Below are positions 1 through 10,106 of a stretch of 64,000 bases of DNA, piece after piece. Origin of the DNA: Lineus longissimus (taxonomy: Eukaryota; Nemertea; Pilidiophora; Heteronemertea; Lineidae); contig NC_088323.1 of the NCBI RefSeq assembly GCF_910592395.1, positions 312,001 through 376,000 on the forward strand, written 5' to 3'. The notes under the pieces are model-generated. The model made no database searches. It was not told the DNA's origin and saw only the letters and a program-made list of their open reading frames with translations. Each line of letters starts with the position of its first letter. The first letter of the stretch is position 1. Both the position numbers and the translations under genes were made by a program.

Positions 1-1072
1 TTCAAAATTCCTCCAGGTCATCCCACACCCAAGTTCTCCCTCTAAATCACAGTGAGCTGTATCAGTATTCATGGTATTATAACTTTATGTTTGAACAAGA
101 ACAGAATGTATTGCGTCAACAAAATACGTTTACTCTACCCAAGGCTGTTACAAAACTCTTAAGCTATTTCAGTGATATTCCATTCATTGATTGCTAATGC
201 CATGTCTACGCGAACATCAGCAGAAAAATAATGCACTACTACAGCCTACGAGACAACCTGTGGCTACATTTTGCAATCAACGTGACAGTATTCTGCCTAA
301 GATGGCACAATAGAAAAACTTTATCTGATTTCATTTCATAGTTACATATTATTCATAATACTGTAGCCCCTGGTGGTAGAAATGTTGACGAGACTCCTGA
401 GGCTAAATCGTATTGTCTTACCTAACCAATCTCTATCTCAGAGTTGTATCATTAAGTTAAGTAAGATACATTGTCTATTAATATTAAGGACAGACACGGT
501 ATAAATGCATAACCTATCCAGCTTTCTCGATTACAATGATGATGAAAGTCATTGTAAGTTCTCCAGAAGTGGATTTCGTATAAGTTACAAAACTAACTTC
601 TTTGCTATCTCGAATTGCTGTTGGTTAAGAACTATTTATACCTATTACTACAAAGGATCTGTTGTCTGTCATGATTACGCAACAATTTGCAGCTAACTTC
701 TATAAATGCAACATACAAGGCATTTCATTGTCATCAATATTGCGTTGTTGTTTCTTAATTGAGTGCGAGGTACAACGACCAAAGTCTATGAGGAAGGTAC
801 TGTTGCTGCTACATTGCATAATAATGTTGCCGTTGCTTAACACGTTGCTATAGACCACATCATATATCTTCCCGGGCCAACACTCAGCATCACAGCCTAT
901 CACCCAGCAGACCATCTCTCGCCTCATCAGTCCTGTTGCGCCTTATCTTTCCCAAACCCGCAGCCAAAGGTTGCCATTCTCTCTTGCAAGAACAAGCGCC
1001 TATCTCCCAGAAACCACACCACATATCTCATCCCATTCCGAGTATGTCACCCAGGTTAATATGCCTCTAATA
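1..1072. other. No supported gene; 3' flank of the tentative last exon
   Basis: Ordinary AT-rich sequence. No minus-strand AATAAA signal was found here, so the end of the Ig transcript is not located. Short frames at 505-696 and 662-853 have no recognisable content. Confidence 0.5.
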
Positions 1073-1189
1073 TCATTGTGTGCCAGTAATTGAAACTGGC
1101 AAGCCCAGGATTAGGTTTGCTTGGGAAAATATGATTTGGTTTCCATCATGGAGGGAGATACGAGCACATATTACTTCTTGGTAATGATT
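1073..1189 (-). CDS. Tentative Ig domain C second part, ending in a stop
   Basis: After the acceptor AAGGCGCTTCTGCAG, a phase-0 frame reads NHYQEVICARISLHDGNQ and on through IIFSQANLILGLP to a TGA. Phase 0 is what the 3829-4004 exon demands, and Y-Q-E-V-I-C-A followed by a short turn and an alternating strand fits Ig strands F and G. If correct, this is the final coding exon and the protein ends about a dozen residues past the domain with no membrane anchor. No AATAAA signal is visible on the minus strand between here and the window's left edge. A GC donor at CTGG|GCTTGC would give a phase-1 exit and continue the gene, but it is weak. The alternative is that the true exon lies outside the window. 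Confidence 0.42.
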   Translation of the reverse strand, partial: NHYQEVICARISLHDGNQIIFSQANLILGLPVSITGTQ

Positions 1190-1935
1190 CTGCAGAAGCG
1201 CCTTAAATGAGAACAAAAGGCTCGGTGGGTCCCTGCAGCTGGTTGCTTCGTTCACCGTAATCAAACGAAATAGACCCCGTATTACATTCTTCAATGCTTA
1301 TGTTTTATAAGTTCGTAAGCCTTACGAACTGAGCGTATTAATTCCTTTGATTTTGGTTCCCTTTTATAACTGGATAATCAATTCAGTTTTGTTTCGATCG
1401 CAAAATAGCCCAGAGGAAAACACAATAAATATTCGCCTGAAGAGTGAATGTTAACAATATTGAATACCTTTTGTGATTCAAATTAAATAGATGCTTTCCA
1501 TTTGTAACCATGAGCATTGTTTCTGCATGAATATTATGGTACCTGTCAGAAGGTAAAACCACCATTGAGTTTTTTCAAACAGTGTCTCTATACATATAGA
1601 GCTGCCTCCATGTAGCGAAATTTACCTTTAAAGAGCTACATGACAGTTTTAAATCTGATACGCTGAGCTACAGGTATGAACGTGAAAATAATAATGCCTC
1701 AGGCGGCTAGTGTTCTTTTCACGTCACCCATCTAACCCAATACCGATATGAAACTATATCACCAACAGAACACAGCTAAACATCGAACGCGAGGTGCCCA
1801 TTTGATCTCGCAAAACTGGCTATTCCGCAAATGATGTGAACATGTTTTAATGGTTTTGATAAGTTTGGCCTTCAGCTTCAATTGATTCGAAATTGAGTTC
1901 AATATTCAGTGATTCGACTCAAATCCTATATTTCG

Positions 1936-2806
1936 CTTGAGGAGAGGGAGAATATAGACATGACTAAGGGGGTTCATCGGGCGTGATGAGGCCTGGCACG
2001 AGGAGAGGGAGTCTAGATATGACTTAGGGGGTTCATTGAGCGTGGCCTGGCACGAGGAGCAGGTGTATAGATATGATTAAGGGGGTTCATCGGGCGTGTT
2101 CAGGCCTGGCACGAGGAGAGGGAGTCTAGAAATGACTTAGGGGGTTCATCGAGCGTGGCCTGGCACGAGGAGGGGGTGTATAGATATGATTAAGGGGGTT
2201 CATCGGGCGTGTTCAGGCCTGGCACGAGGAGAGGGAGTCTAGATATGACTTAGGGGGTTCATCGAGCGTGGCCTGGCACGAGGAGCGGGTGTATAGATAT
2301 GATTAAGGGGGTTCATCGGGCGTGTTCAGGCCTGGCACGAGGAGAGGGAGTCTAGATATGACTTAGGGGGTTCATCGAGCGTGGCCTGGCACGAGGAGCG
2401 GGTGTATAGATATGATCAAGGGGGTTCATCGGGCGTGTTCAGGCCTGGCACGAGAAGAGGGAGTCTAGATATGACTTAGGGGGTTCATCGAGCGTGGCCT
2501 GGCACGAGGAGGGGGTGTATAGATATGATCAAGGGGGTTCATCGGGCGTGTTCAGGCCTGGCACGAGAAGAGGGAGTCTAGATATGACTAAGGGCTTTCA
2601 TCGGACGTGATGAGGCCTGGCACGAGGAGAGGGAGTCTAGATATGACTAAGGGCTTTCATCGGACGTGATGAGGCCTGGCACGAGGAGAGGGAGTCTAGA
2701 TATGACTGAGGGCTTTCATCGGGCGTGATGAGGCCTGGCACGAGGAGAGGGAGTCTAGATATGACTGAGGGCTTTCATCGGGCGTGATGAGGCCTGGCAC
2801 GACTCT
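1936..2806. repeat. Satellite of 54- and 59-bp monomers with a 113-bp higher-order unit
   Basis: GCCTGGCACG occurs 15 times between 1991 and 2801. From 1991 to 2556 the spacings alternate strictly, 54, 59, 54, 59 and so on for ten steps, giving five copies of a 113-bp dimer. From 2556 to 2792 the spacing is a constant 59. Dimer halves are distinguished by GTCTAGATATGACTTAG versus GTATAGATATGATTAAG. The array lies in the intron before the tentative last Ig exon. Frames across it are interrupted and look non-coding. Confidence 0.95.
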
Positions 2807-3828
2807 TTCTAATGGGATGCTGGTGAAGGATGGAAAGACAAGTGGAAAGTCGTTTTTGTTGCACGACACAAAAGACTGCATGATGCCGAGGAAAGGTCTG
2901 AAGTAGTATGACAATATTCGCCACGACAAGAGGAAAAATGAAACTCCGACCAGATATGTGCACAAGACAAACACAATGATGAGTTATACTAGATACTATA
3001 GCATCACCTTGATTCAGTGTGCACGCCCCATTTTCAAATAAACACATCAACATTCATGACACGCGATCTTTGCCAACATTTGAATATGTATCCTAAAATC
3101 GATTCAGAAATCGCACCCCACGAGAATGATGTTCTATTTTCCAAATGTATTGAAGAACTAAATCAATATTTTCCAATGTTTTGTAATATCTGGTGATTTA
3201 GATCAATATGTTGTTATGATAGAGTGTGGTGTCATTTTTATCTGTTTTCCATTCTGTCATTTCAAATAAATTATCTATATCGTGTCTAAATTCAGACGTA
3301 GTTTGTATGCGTGTGGCGCACTAATTCAAATGTGCAACGTTGATTACTGACTATGTTTGGTTATTATTCCGAAAAGCTTTGCATTGTGCAATATCGTATT
3401 TGGGGTAAATAAACAGGTGTTATATCAGCGTATTGTATTGGCTACTAAAGAACATTATGGTATATATTTTTCGTACAAATAGATAGATTGCAGGAAACAC
3501 ATCACCAGCATTCGCGACAGCTGGTCTTCGTAAGCTTAGCGATGATCTCTATGCAATCATGTATTCTGAAGACATCGTGTAACCTATGTTGCATGATCAC
3601 AGTCTCGTGTCTTTAGCAGTCGTTTCGTCGTCCGCATGCTAGCCCGTTTGCACTGGTGGCAACAGATCCAAACCCGTAAAGTGAGTGGATTCGTTGGCAG
3701 TGAACATTAACATTCGAAAGTCTCGGGATTTTGGCATGACCGAGTCAACCTTGAGTCTTTAAAACCGCAAAAGCTGGGGATTTAAGTTTAAAAGTTACAT
3801 GAAACACTCCATCATGCTAAACCTGTAC
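2807..3828. other. Intron sequence right of the first satellite
   Basis: Lies between Ig exon 3829-4004 and the satellite. AT-rich, with no exon-like segment on the minus strand and no other repeat recognised. Confidence 0.5.
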
Positions 3829-4004
3829 CTTTTCTTGGCTAACTTTGAAATCTCTGTTGGTGTCGCCGTCTCGCATGTTCATCTTGCCTATCCGCCACTT
3901 GATGACATGTGGAGCTGGGTTCGCTTTCACCTGGCACATGATGTGGAAGTTGGTCTTTCCTCTTGCTGTTATCACGCGGCCTGGACATGTTATTTTTGGT
4001 TCAT
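3829..4004 (-). CDS. Ig domain C, first part (exon of 176 bp)
   Basis: The minus-strand acceptor is TATTCTTTCTTTTCAG and the donor CAAGAAAAG|GTACAG. It enters in phase 1, completing a Tyr with the previous exon, and leaves in phase 0 after 58 codons. The product starts EPKITCPGRVITARGK and continues through HIMCQVKANPAP, the B strand with the domain Cys and an N-P-A-P turn, to VIKWRIG with the strand C Trp. This is the same split layout as domain B (phase 1 to 0, then 0 to 1), consistent with internal domain duplication. The second half has to come from an exon at lower coordinates; a candidate is at 1073-1189. Confidence 0.82.
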
Positions 4005-4283
4005 CTGAAAAGAAAGAATAAGTCAATATAGGATATGTTAAACCAGAACACGATAACACATTCGGTACATTCCATTCAACTGTCTTTGTCTGGTACATTC
4101 AGTTGAACCATCACTATGTAAATGAGAGATTTGTTTTGGCCATTGTGTCTAGCTGGCGGTCATATGTGAAATCCTAGATCACATCGAAAAGAGCAGTATT
4201 TTATTGGACCTCTATATACACAGTCCACCCGTTATTGACAGTCAAGTCCATCATTGCTCAGAAGCTTATCACAGCAAACTTAC

Positions 4284-4422
4284 AGATTAATTTTAATGTC
4301 TTAGATGTGGTAACTGTGCTCCCTAGCCCCGGCACCGTGGCGACACATCCTATCTCCTTGCCGTTGTCCTCTACTCTAAACTTACACGTCGTACATGTCA
4401 GCTGGTAATTGTATTTGAAATC
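4284..4422 (-). CDS. Ig domain B, second part (exon of 139 bp)
   Basis: The minus-strand acceptor is CGCCTTTCGTTTCAG and the donor TTAATCT|GTAAGT, a strong consensus. It starts in phase 0, as the previous exon requires, runs 46 codons and ends in phase 1. It encodes VEDNGKEIGCVATVPG, the F strand with the second Cys, followed by STVTTSKTLKLI as strand G. Two extra cysteines (QLTCTTCK) precede the F strand, so an additional disulfide or an alternative pairing is possible. The frame is short and easy to miss in an open-frame scan. It is supported chiefly by phase agreement on both sides and by Ig pattern. Confidence 0.8.
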
Positions 4423-4849
4423 CTGAAACGAAAGGCGGACGTGTTTTTTCGAAATTCTTCTATTTATCTCAACGGGAACTTATTATTCGTACATATTGTA
4501 CCCGTCTTTTTGTCAAGAAAAATCATCTCAGTTTACTTCTACCACGTTGCGTTCACCCCCACCTCACCGCCGCTTTGTCAACTCGCCAATTTGCCACTTA
4601 GATTGAATATGCTTTTAACGAATTACCATATCTATATCTATCGTGATTGAAAGGCTCGCGGCTAAATTTGAATCGAATGAAAAAACGATTATCACATTTT
4701 ACACTTGACGGATCGCAGTAGGTGATTAATTAAAAAAGTGAAATTGTGCGTATCTATCTTGAGTGGCTTTTTGCACTTTTTAATAAGTTTCCTCTACTTC
4801 TCTGAAATGACATCATGCGATGCAGCCATTTGCTTTGACCTTTATGAAC

Positions 4850-5262
4850 ATTCTATCTGCTTCTATTTACAGATATTTTTTCCAATGACTTTGATTATTC
4901 GATTGTAACTCTTACCATTTTCCATATGTTTAATTCTATGTGCTTCTATTTACAGATATTTTTTCCAATGACTTTGATTATTCGATTGTAACTCTTACCA
5001 TTTTCCATATGTTTAATTCTATCTGCTTCTATTTACAGATATTTTTTCCAATGACTTTGATTATTCGATTGTAACTCTTACCATTTTCCATATGTTTAAT
5101 TCTATCTGCTTCTATTTACAGATATTTTTTCCAATGACTTTGATTATTCGATTGTAACTCTTACCACTTTCCATATGTTTAATTCTATGTGCTTCTATTT
5201 ACAAATATTTTTTCCAATGAATCTGATTATTCGATTGTAACTCTTACCATTTTCCATATGTT
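4850..5262. repeat. 83-bp tandem array, five copies, overlapping an exon end
   Basis: The word CCATATG recurs at 4922, 5005, 5088, 5171 and 5254, exactly 83 bases apart. Copies differ at only a few sites, for example CCACTTT for CCATTTT in the copy near 5166. On the minus strand each unit starts with about 16 bases of the Ig domain B exon (AAACATATGGAAAATG), continues through the donor GTAAGAG, and then through the first stretch of the intron. The copy at the exon carries the functional donor; the other four are intronic. Confidence 0.95.
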
Positions 5263-5486
5263 TATGAAGTACGGGTGAATCACCGAAATTGTCTTCTTGG
5301 TGAAGCGGTCAGTGATATTCTCGTTTCCACGCCCTAAGTAGACATGTATCCTAGGAACGGGATTTCCTCCCACAGTCTGACACGTGATGTCTGTTGGTTT
5401 CTCGAGTTCCATAACGAGGTTCATGTCGTTGCTGGTGTCGTTTGTACCATTCCGCACATAAATAAGATCAATGCCACTGATATAGT
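5248..5486 (-). CDS. Ig domain B, first part (exon of 239 bp)
   Basis: The minus-strand acceptor is TGCCTCGCCTTTCAG and the donor ATGGAAAATG|GTAAGAG. The phase is 1 in and 0 out, with 79 whole codons. Visible features are LEKPTDITCQTVGGNPVPR, the B strand with the first Cys and the G-x-P-x-P turn seen in many I-set Ig domains, then IHVYLG in place of the usual strand C Trp. Sequons NGT, NDT and NIT are present. The last 16 or so bases of the exon and its donor form one copy of the 83-bp tandem array that fills the adjoining part of the intron. Five near-identical donors therefore lie in a row, and the first one encountered is taken as the exon end because it gives phase 0 for the next exon. 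Confidence 0.85.
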
Positions 5487-6185
5487 CTGAAAGGCGAGGC
5501 AAGATATAACTGATCATAATCAACCACTAGCTACACAACCACTACAGCTACCCCGATCCCGATGGCCAAGTAGTAAGGACGAGTAAATTCAATTCATAGT
5601 TTGCCCCGCGTGAGTTCTCCTCATCAGTTCGTCATCGACGTATTCAAACATCTCAATGAGAGGCTTTTTAATGATGAGGCTGAAATCTGAAGTCAACGGA
5701 AGGAAACTGACAAAGGAAATACAGGGGACCATTCGTCAGTAACAACTGACTGAGTAATGACCTCATTAACGGGTGTAATTAATTACTATGAATGACATAC
5801 ATGAGGGTAGAAATGACAGCAATATTCTACACTGATACCGCTCTAATACCGATGTTCATTCATATAAAATAATGTGTTTTTATTGACCGAAATGATTTGG
5901 CAGTGAAAAAACCTAATATCTTCGCCAATGGCGAGTGATGTATCGTAGATTGGTTCACCATTTTTCTAGATGACAGAGATGACAGGGTGGCGAATAGAAT
6001 ATCGGTTATGGCCGCCACTTCGACATTCCCTCGACCAATCAATGCTTTGCCATTATAAATTCCATGCCTTAGACCACTGAAATACAATGCACTGGAGTTA
6101 TGGTGGTCCACACAGGTCGTTACATTTGACCAAGAGGAGATGGTCGCGAACTTAACTCAATACAGGACAAACATGTTCAGCGTAC

Positions 6186-6284
6186 CTCTGACTAAAACAC
6201 TTCTTGATATGTTACCCTTGACCTTGTGGCCCCCCTGGTCCAGCACTTCGCACACAAATGTACCGTTCTCCGCCATTGTAGCAC
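6186..6284 (-). CDS. Ig domain A, second part (exon of 99 bp)
   Basis: The minus-strand acceptor TTCTTTGTCTTGCAG and donor GTCAGAG|GTACGC bound 99 bases, phase 1 to phase 1. The product begins ATMAENGTFVCEVLDQGG, the classic E-N-G-x-F-x-C signature of Ig strand F with the second domain cysteine, followed by strand G (KGNISRSVLV). NGT and NIS are N-glycosylation sequons. Fusing it to the preceding exon gives a complete domain with LQLKIS-G-ATMAENGTFVC across the junction. The outgoing phase-1 G plus the next exon's AC gives Asp, then YISGIDLIYV opens the next Ig domain. Confidence 0.85.
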
Positions 6285-9200
6285 CTGCAAGACAAAGAAA
6301 TGAGACAAAAATGGTAAAGGTATGTGATTGATATCTGCTGAGAATATGTACCGGCATGAAAGGCTTCTGAAACCGCTAGCGAAAGTGATGATAGCAACGC
6401 AAGTATCAAATTGATGGACCAATTATTAGTCTATCGCCAATATCTGCAAGTTATCTACAGAAGCTTGAGGGATTCATTGCAGCTTGTGGTAGGGCTGTGC
6501 TGGACTCGGTTGCTCAATCGACATACGAGTTAACGTTGGTTTTAAGTCGTACCGCTGGTCTATGTAAGGAACCAACAATCTTGCAATCGTTTCTCAGAGT
6601 GCCAGTGACGGCTACAGTACAGCGGCCCACCATTCAGTTACATCAGCAGAAGCAAAATATTCCGGTTGATTTTTTCCACAAATTTGTAAGGAATGCATAC
6701 ACCGTCCTCTCTTGCTTTTCATAAACGAGTTTCCATCATTGCCTACGACCATAGCATCAGTAACGAACACTGAGATGAGGTGTCTAAAATATTCCAGCCG
6801 AGCTGTCATATCAAGAGCAGGATACACGGAGAAATCAGGGACAATCATATTTGGTTCTCCACGCGTCCTGATTGAGGCAGTGATAATCGTGCGGCGGTAT
6901 CAAGGAGCCATCGCCAGCACGTAGAATGGGAATCACTGAAACTCAATCAGACATGTGGGGCTCAGATTTTGCAGCTGAGGTAGAATGTGGTAGAAACTGT
7001 TACTTCGTTTCCTTCAAAACTAATAGTGTCTAGTGGTTCTTCTTTAAGGAGAAATACCATAATAGGAGAAGATGCATTCCTCTCTGGCTTACACCTCTGG
7101 TCTACGAAGAATGACTAGGGCTGTCGGTTCGTACCCGAGATAACACGGGAAAGATCTTCTAGCTTAATGCTCTTTGACGAAGCCATTATTATCGTTTGAC
7201 CCAAATCCACTTTCACCCAAATCGCCAGAGGCGAAACATTTCAAAGAAGTAATGAAAATCTCGCCATGCATTACGGCGCCATTGCAAACCGCTATGCCAA
7301 TTTCCGGAGTTTCTCTCAACCAATATGGCCGCAGGGAAAAGGGCGAACCCAGGGAATATCTTCTCGACGCGGACATCGCTTTGACGACGTAAAGTTTATC
7401 TTATGGGCCTTTGAGTGAATAGGATTATAATTATCATTATAACCTCCACCACGCAGCACTGCTTCCGAAATTGAAGGTGAATTTGAAGGATAGTCCTTCC
7501 ACTGCTGAAAAAGTTAGCTGATGTTGCTGCAATGTGTGAGTCCTTCAAAGAAGCCGCAACCTTGCTAACTGCCGACCCATGTTCCGCTGGCATATCCGTC
7601 CTGCTCAGAGCCAACCATTGCTCTGTATCTTCAACAATCCTAACCATTAAACAAATGCAATCTCGTCGCAATGCGAAACCATTACATCACAAGAAAATAG
7701 AAATTCTCTGTTCAAACAAAAGCCAATCGCGAGCTAAATCGTGATCCGCTTAGAAATCCCCCAAGTGACTTTAACCGCAATAACTGCTGGCGGCCATTGT
7801 GTATTTTTTTTGCTGACATGAAATATCGCGAGGTTCAGATTCTGGCCAAATAAGAGCGAAAAACCGCCGATCAGAGTTGCGACTCCTTAGAAGTGCTGGC
7901 GTGCATAGAGAAAAACTTGCGTAATCACCTCTTGGCTATGGCGAGTGCATGCCATCGCTGCGGTATTCAACTCTGATGAATAATAAGAGGAAATGCAATA
8001 ATGGATGTGGAAGCCAGAAACATTATTGAAATTGGCAAAGTCAGATCAAGCCATTGACCGACGCTCTTTTCTGCAATGATCGACTGATGTTTAGATCATT
8101 GCCAATAGCGAGTCAAGGCGGATATTTTCCTGTTCGTTTTCGCCCATGCAATTCTTAATCCGAGAAGTATCCATTGCACTGCTATACTTTAGTTGGTCAT
8201 AGCCAAGTCGAACCAAGAGAGGTGTGGAAGACTTTTCAGATGCCCACTCCAATTTACAGCCAGTTCACATCCCAGAGTCTAACAGATCGTTCTGAACGGA
8301 TACATTCCGTTTCTTAGAATATTTTGTCTATGGTGAAAACAAACATTTCGAAAATCTTTGAAATGATTTTGAGCCACCTTCTCGAATGCTATGATGGCAA
8401 AGTGAGGGAGGCTATTGTTAGTTTGTATTGGATTCTTGTTTTAAACATCAAGGAATGGAGGTATCACCATGCGAAGTTGAAAGTGAAGAATCTTACATTT
8501 ACACCACCAACGATCCTTTGGCAGCGCCTGACGAATGATGAAGTGTATCGACGTCCTTATAAAAACGGCCAGCTCTTCAATCAATGCATGCAGCCATTGA
8601 TTCAAAGTCGCGCGAACGAATTTCAAAACTTTTATCGGCAGGTTAATGGGAAAACTAGAATTCGGTTGTCCGCTTCTGTCAATAACATCTGCTAAATTGA
8701 TGAAGGATTTTCAAATTGAATAGAACACGAATATGAGTGCAAGGTGGGCGGTATCAGTACATTTGGATGAGTTCATCGTGTGTTGAAATTGCATCGATAT
8801 TGTTATAACGAGCCTGTCTGGTTTTGAGTTTGACAAATTCCACTCGAAATATTATTGAAAAGTTTCGATTTCAACGTTTCAAGGTATGGAGGCGAATATG
8901 GTCACCATTCACGGATGATTTGTCTGCCATTACCAGACGCAATCTTCCCGGGGCATTTGGTGAAATCTGAATAATAAAACCGTACGTTGTTTGTGACAGA
9001 AATGCGTCATCATATACAATATTGACTTGTAGTACGTCTGCAGTTAATTAAAAGATAGAATTGAAAAACCCACAGGGCACAGTTATTTGCTAGACCTCAA
9101 TACGCATGGGATTTTCTTTTCACTAAAAAATAATCAATTTAAACAAAACATTTGAAAACATCCTTAGTTTCACCATTCCCATTCGATCGGATTACATTTG

Positions 9201-9599
9201 CTAAAAGCTAGGATACGCCCGATATATTGACAAGTTTTGTATCTGCACTGTTTATTTTTTTGGTTTACATTCAATATTTCAACAGAACAAAAACGCAATT
9301 ATCCAACAGTAGAGAGCGTTTATTCTACCTCACATCACCAGAACATTCAAATTTGCGGGAAGTACCATCCAAAATGCCGCACTGCATTGAACGCTTTTTA
9401 ATTCCGCGATCGAGTCACTCAGCTTTTCACTTATGTGGATGGTTTTGCCTGAGATATTCTTCCCGAAGCGTTTGCAAGTGTTTCCTGGTTTACCATGCGT
9501 TAGATTACCAGGTATAGGTGGATTTGCAAAATACGATTCATGTCATAGTTAAGTAATTCAAGTAATTAAGAAGGTAGCAAAATTTTGCAATTTACTGTA
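6285..9599. other. Intron of the Ig gene between the two halves of domain A
   Basis: No further Ig-like segment. A frame of 123 codons at 8324-8695 (plus) is unrecognised. Around 5880-8150 several words (GCCAATGGCGAGTG, GCCAATAGCGAGTC) hint at an old repeat, too diverged to delimit. Confidence 0.45.
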
Positions 9600-9767
9600 T
9601 GAGTGATGGGTCTAATCTGCTTATAATAATTGTTTTGTAGCTTTTGTAAAATGTTCATTATTCATGTTCTTTTCTTTTAATCGTCTTGTATTTTTATCAC
9701 ATAAAAATCCAATGTAAATGTACTTTTATAAGGAGTAATAAACAATTTGAATTTGAATTTGAATTTG
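9600..9767 (+). mobile_element. 3' end of a non-LTR retrotransposon (LINE-like)
   Basis: An AT-rich segment ends with an AATAAA-type signal (GTAATAAACA) followed at once by a (TTTGAA)n tail of about three and a half units. A short hexamer microsatellite right after a poly(A) signal is a common ending for LINEs in invertebrates. No reverse transcriptase frame is recognisable upstream; the 96-codon frame at 9227-9517 has no such motif. The left limit is arbitrary. It lies in the intron between the two exons of Ig domain A, near the upstream exon. Confidence 0.55.
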
Positions 9768-9851
9768 TCATAAGTTTCAGTTAGACACTGCGGTGAGAAT
9801 TCCGTTGGGAAAATCAACAGCACAAAAATGACAACATACGGTTATCCCTAC

Positions 9852-10106
9852 CTGATATTTTTAACTGAAGATCAAATAGCGTCTCGGTATGCGTCTGTAT
9901 CTCTATAGAATATCTTGATGGTATCTCAGTCATTACGATGGTGTTAGCACTGATGATGTTGTGGCCGCCTTTCACGAGCTTCACCCATTGTATGGTATGG
10001 TGCAGCCCGTTGAAGCCGGCTCCCTTTATGAAACAGTTCAGTGTGATGTTTTGGCCCCTGTCGACGATCAGGGGCGCGTCTGGGCCGGACACCTTGAAGC
10101 CCACAC
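9852..10106 (-). CDS. Ig domain A, first part (exon of 255 bp)
   Basis: The minus-strand exon is bounded by the acceptor TTTTTTCTCTCCAG and the donor ATATCAG|GTAGGG. It enters and leaves in phase 1 and encodes 84 whole codons. The sequence has the first half of an Ig fold in order: a GPDAPLIV A-strand region, DRGQNITLNC with the first canonical Cys and an N-glycosylation sequon (NIT), IQWVKL with the core Trp of strand C, and FDLQLKIS as strand E. The second Cys is on the next exon (6186-6284), joined in phase 1. The long C to E segment suits a V- or I-set-like domain. This is one of the most secure exons in the window. Open frame continues upstream past the acceptor but loses Ig character there. 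Confidence 0.85.

Noticed and set aside
1936-2806. CRISPR-like array
   Set aside because: Units are contiguous tandem monomers with no unique spacers, and the surroundings are eukaryotic.
2696-3053. Minus-strand frames of 92 codons beside the first satellite as the missing second half of Ig domain C
   Set aside because: They lack an F-strand cysteine pattern and an acceptor in the right phase, and one runs into the satellite.
5860-6111. Minus-strand 83-codon frame between Ig exons
   Set aside because: No Ig pattern and no suitable splice pair. Including it would break the phase-1 join between 6186 and 5486.
8324-8695. 123-codon plus-strand frame
   Set aside because: No recognised family or splice context, and it overlaps a possible decayed repeat region.
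9227-9517. Reverse transcriptase remnant of the LINE-like element
   Set aside because: The frame has no catalytic or other reverse transcriptase motif that I can see.
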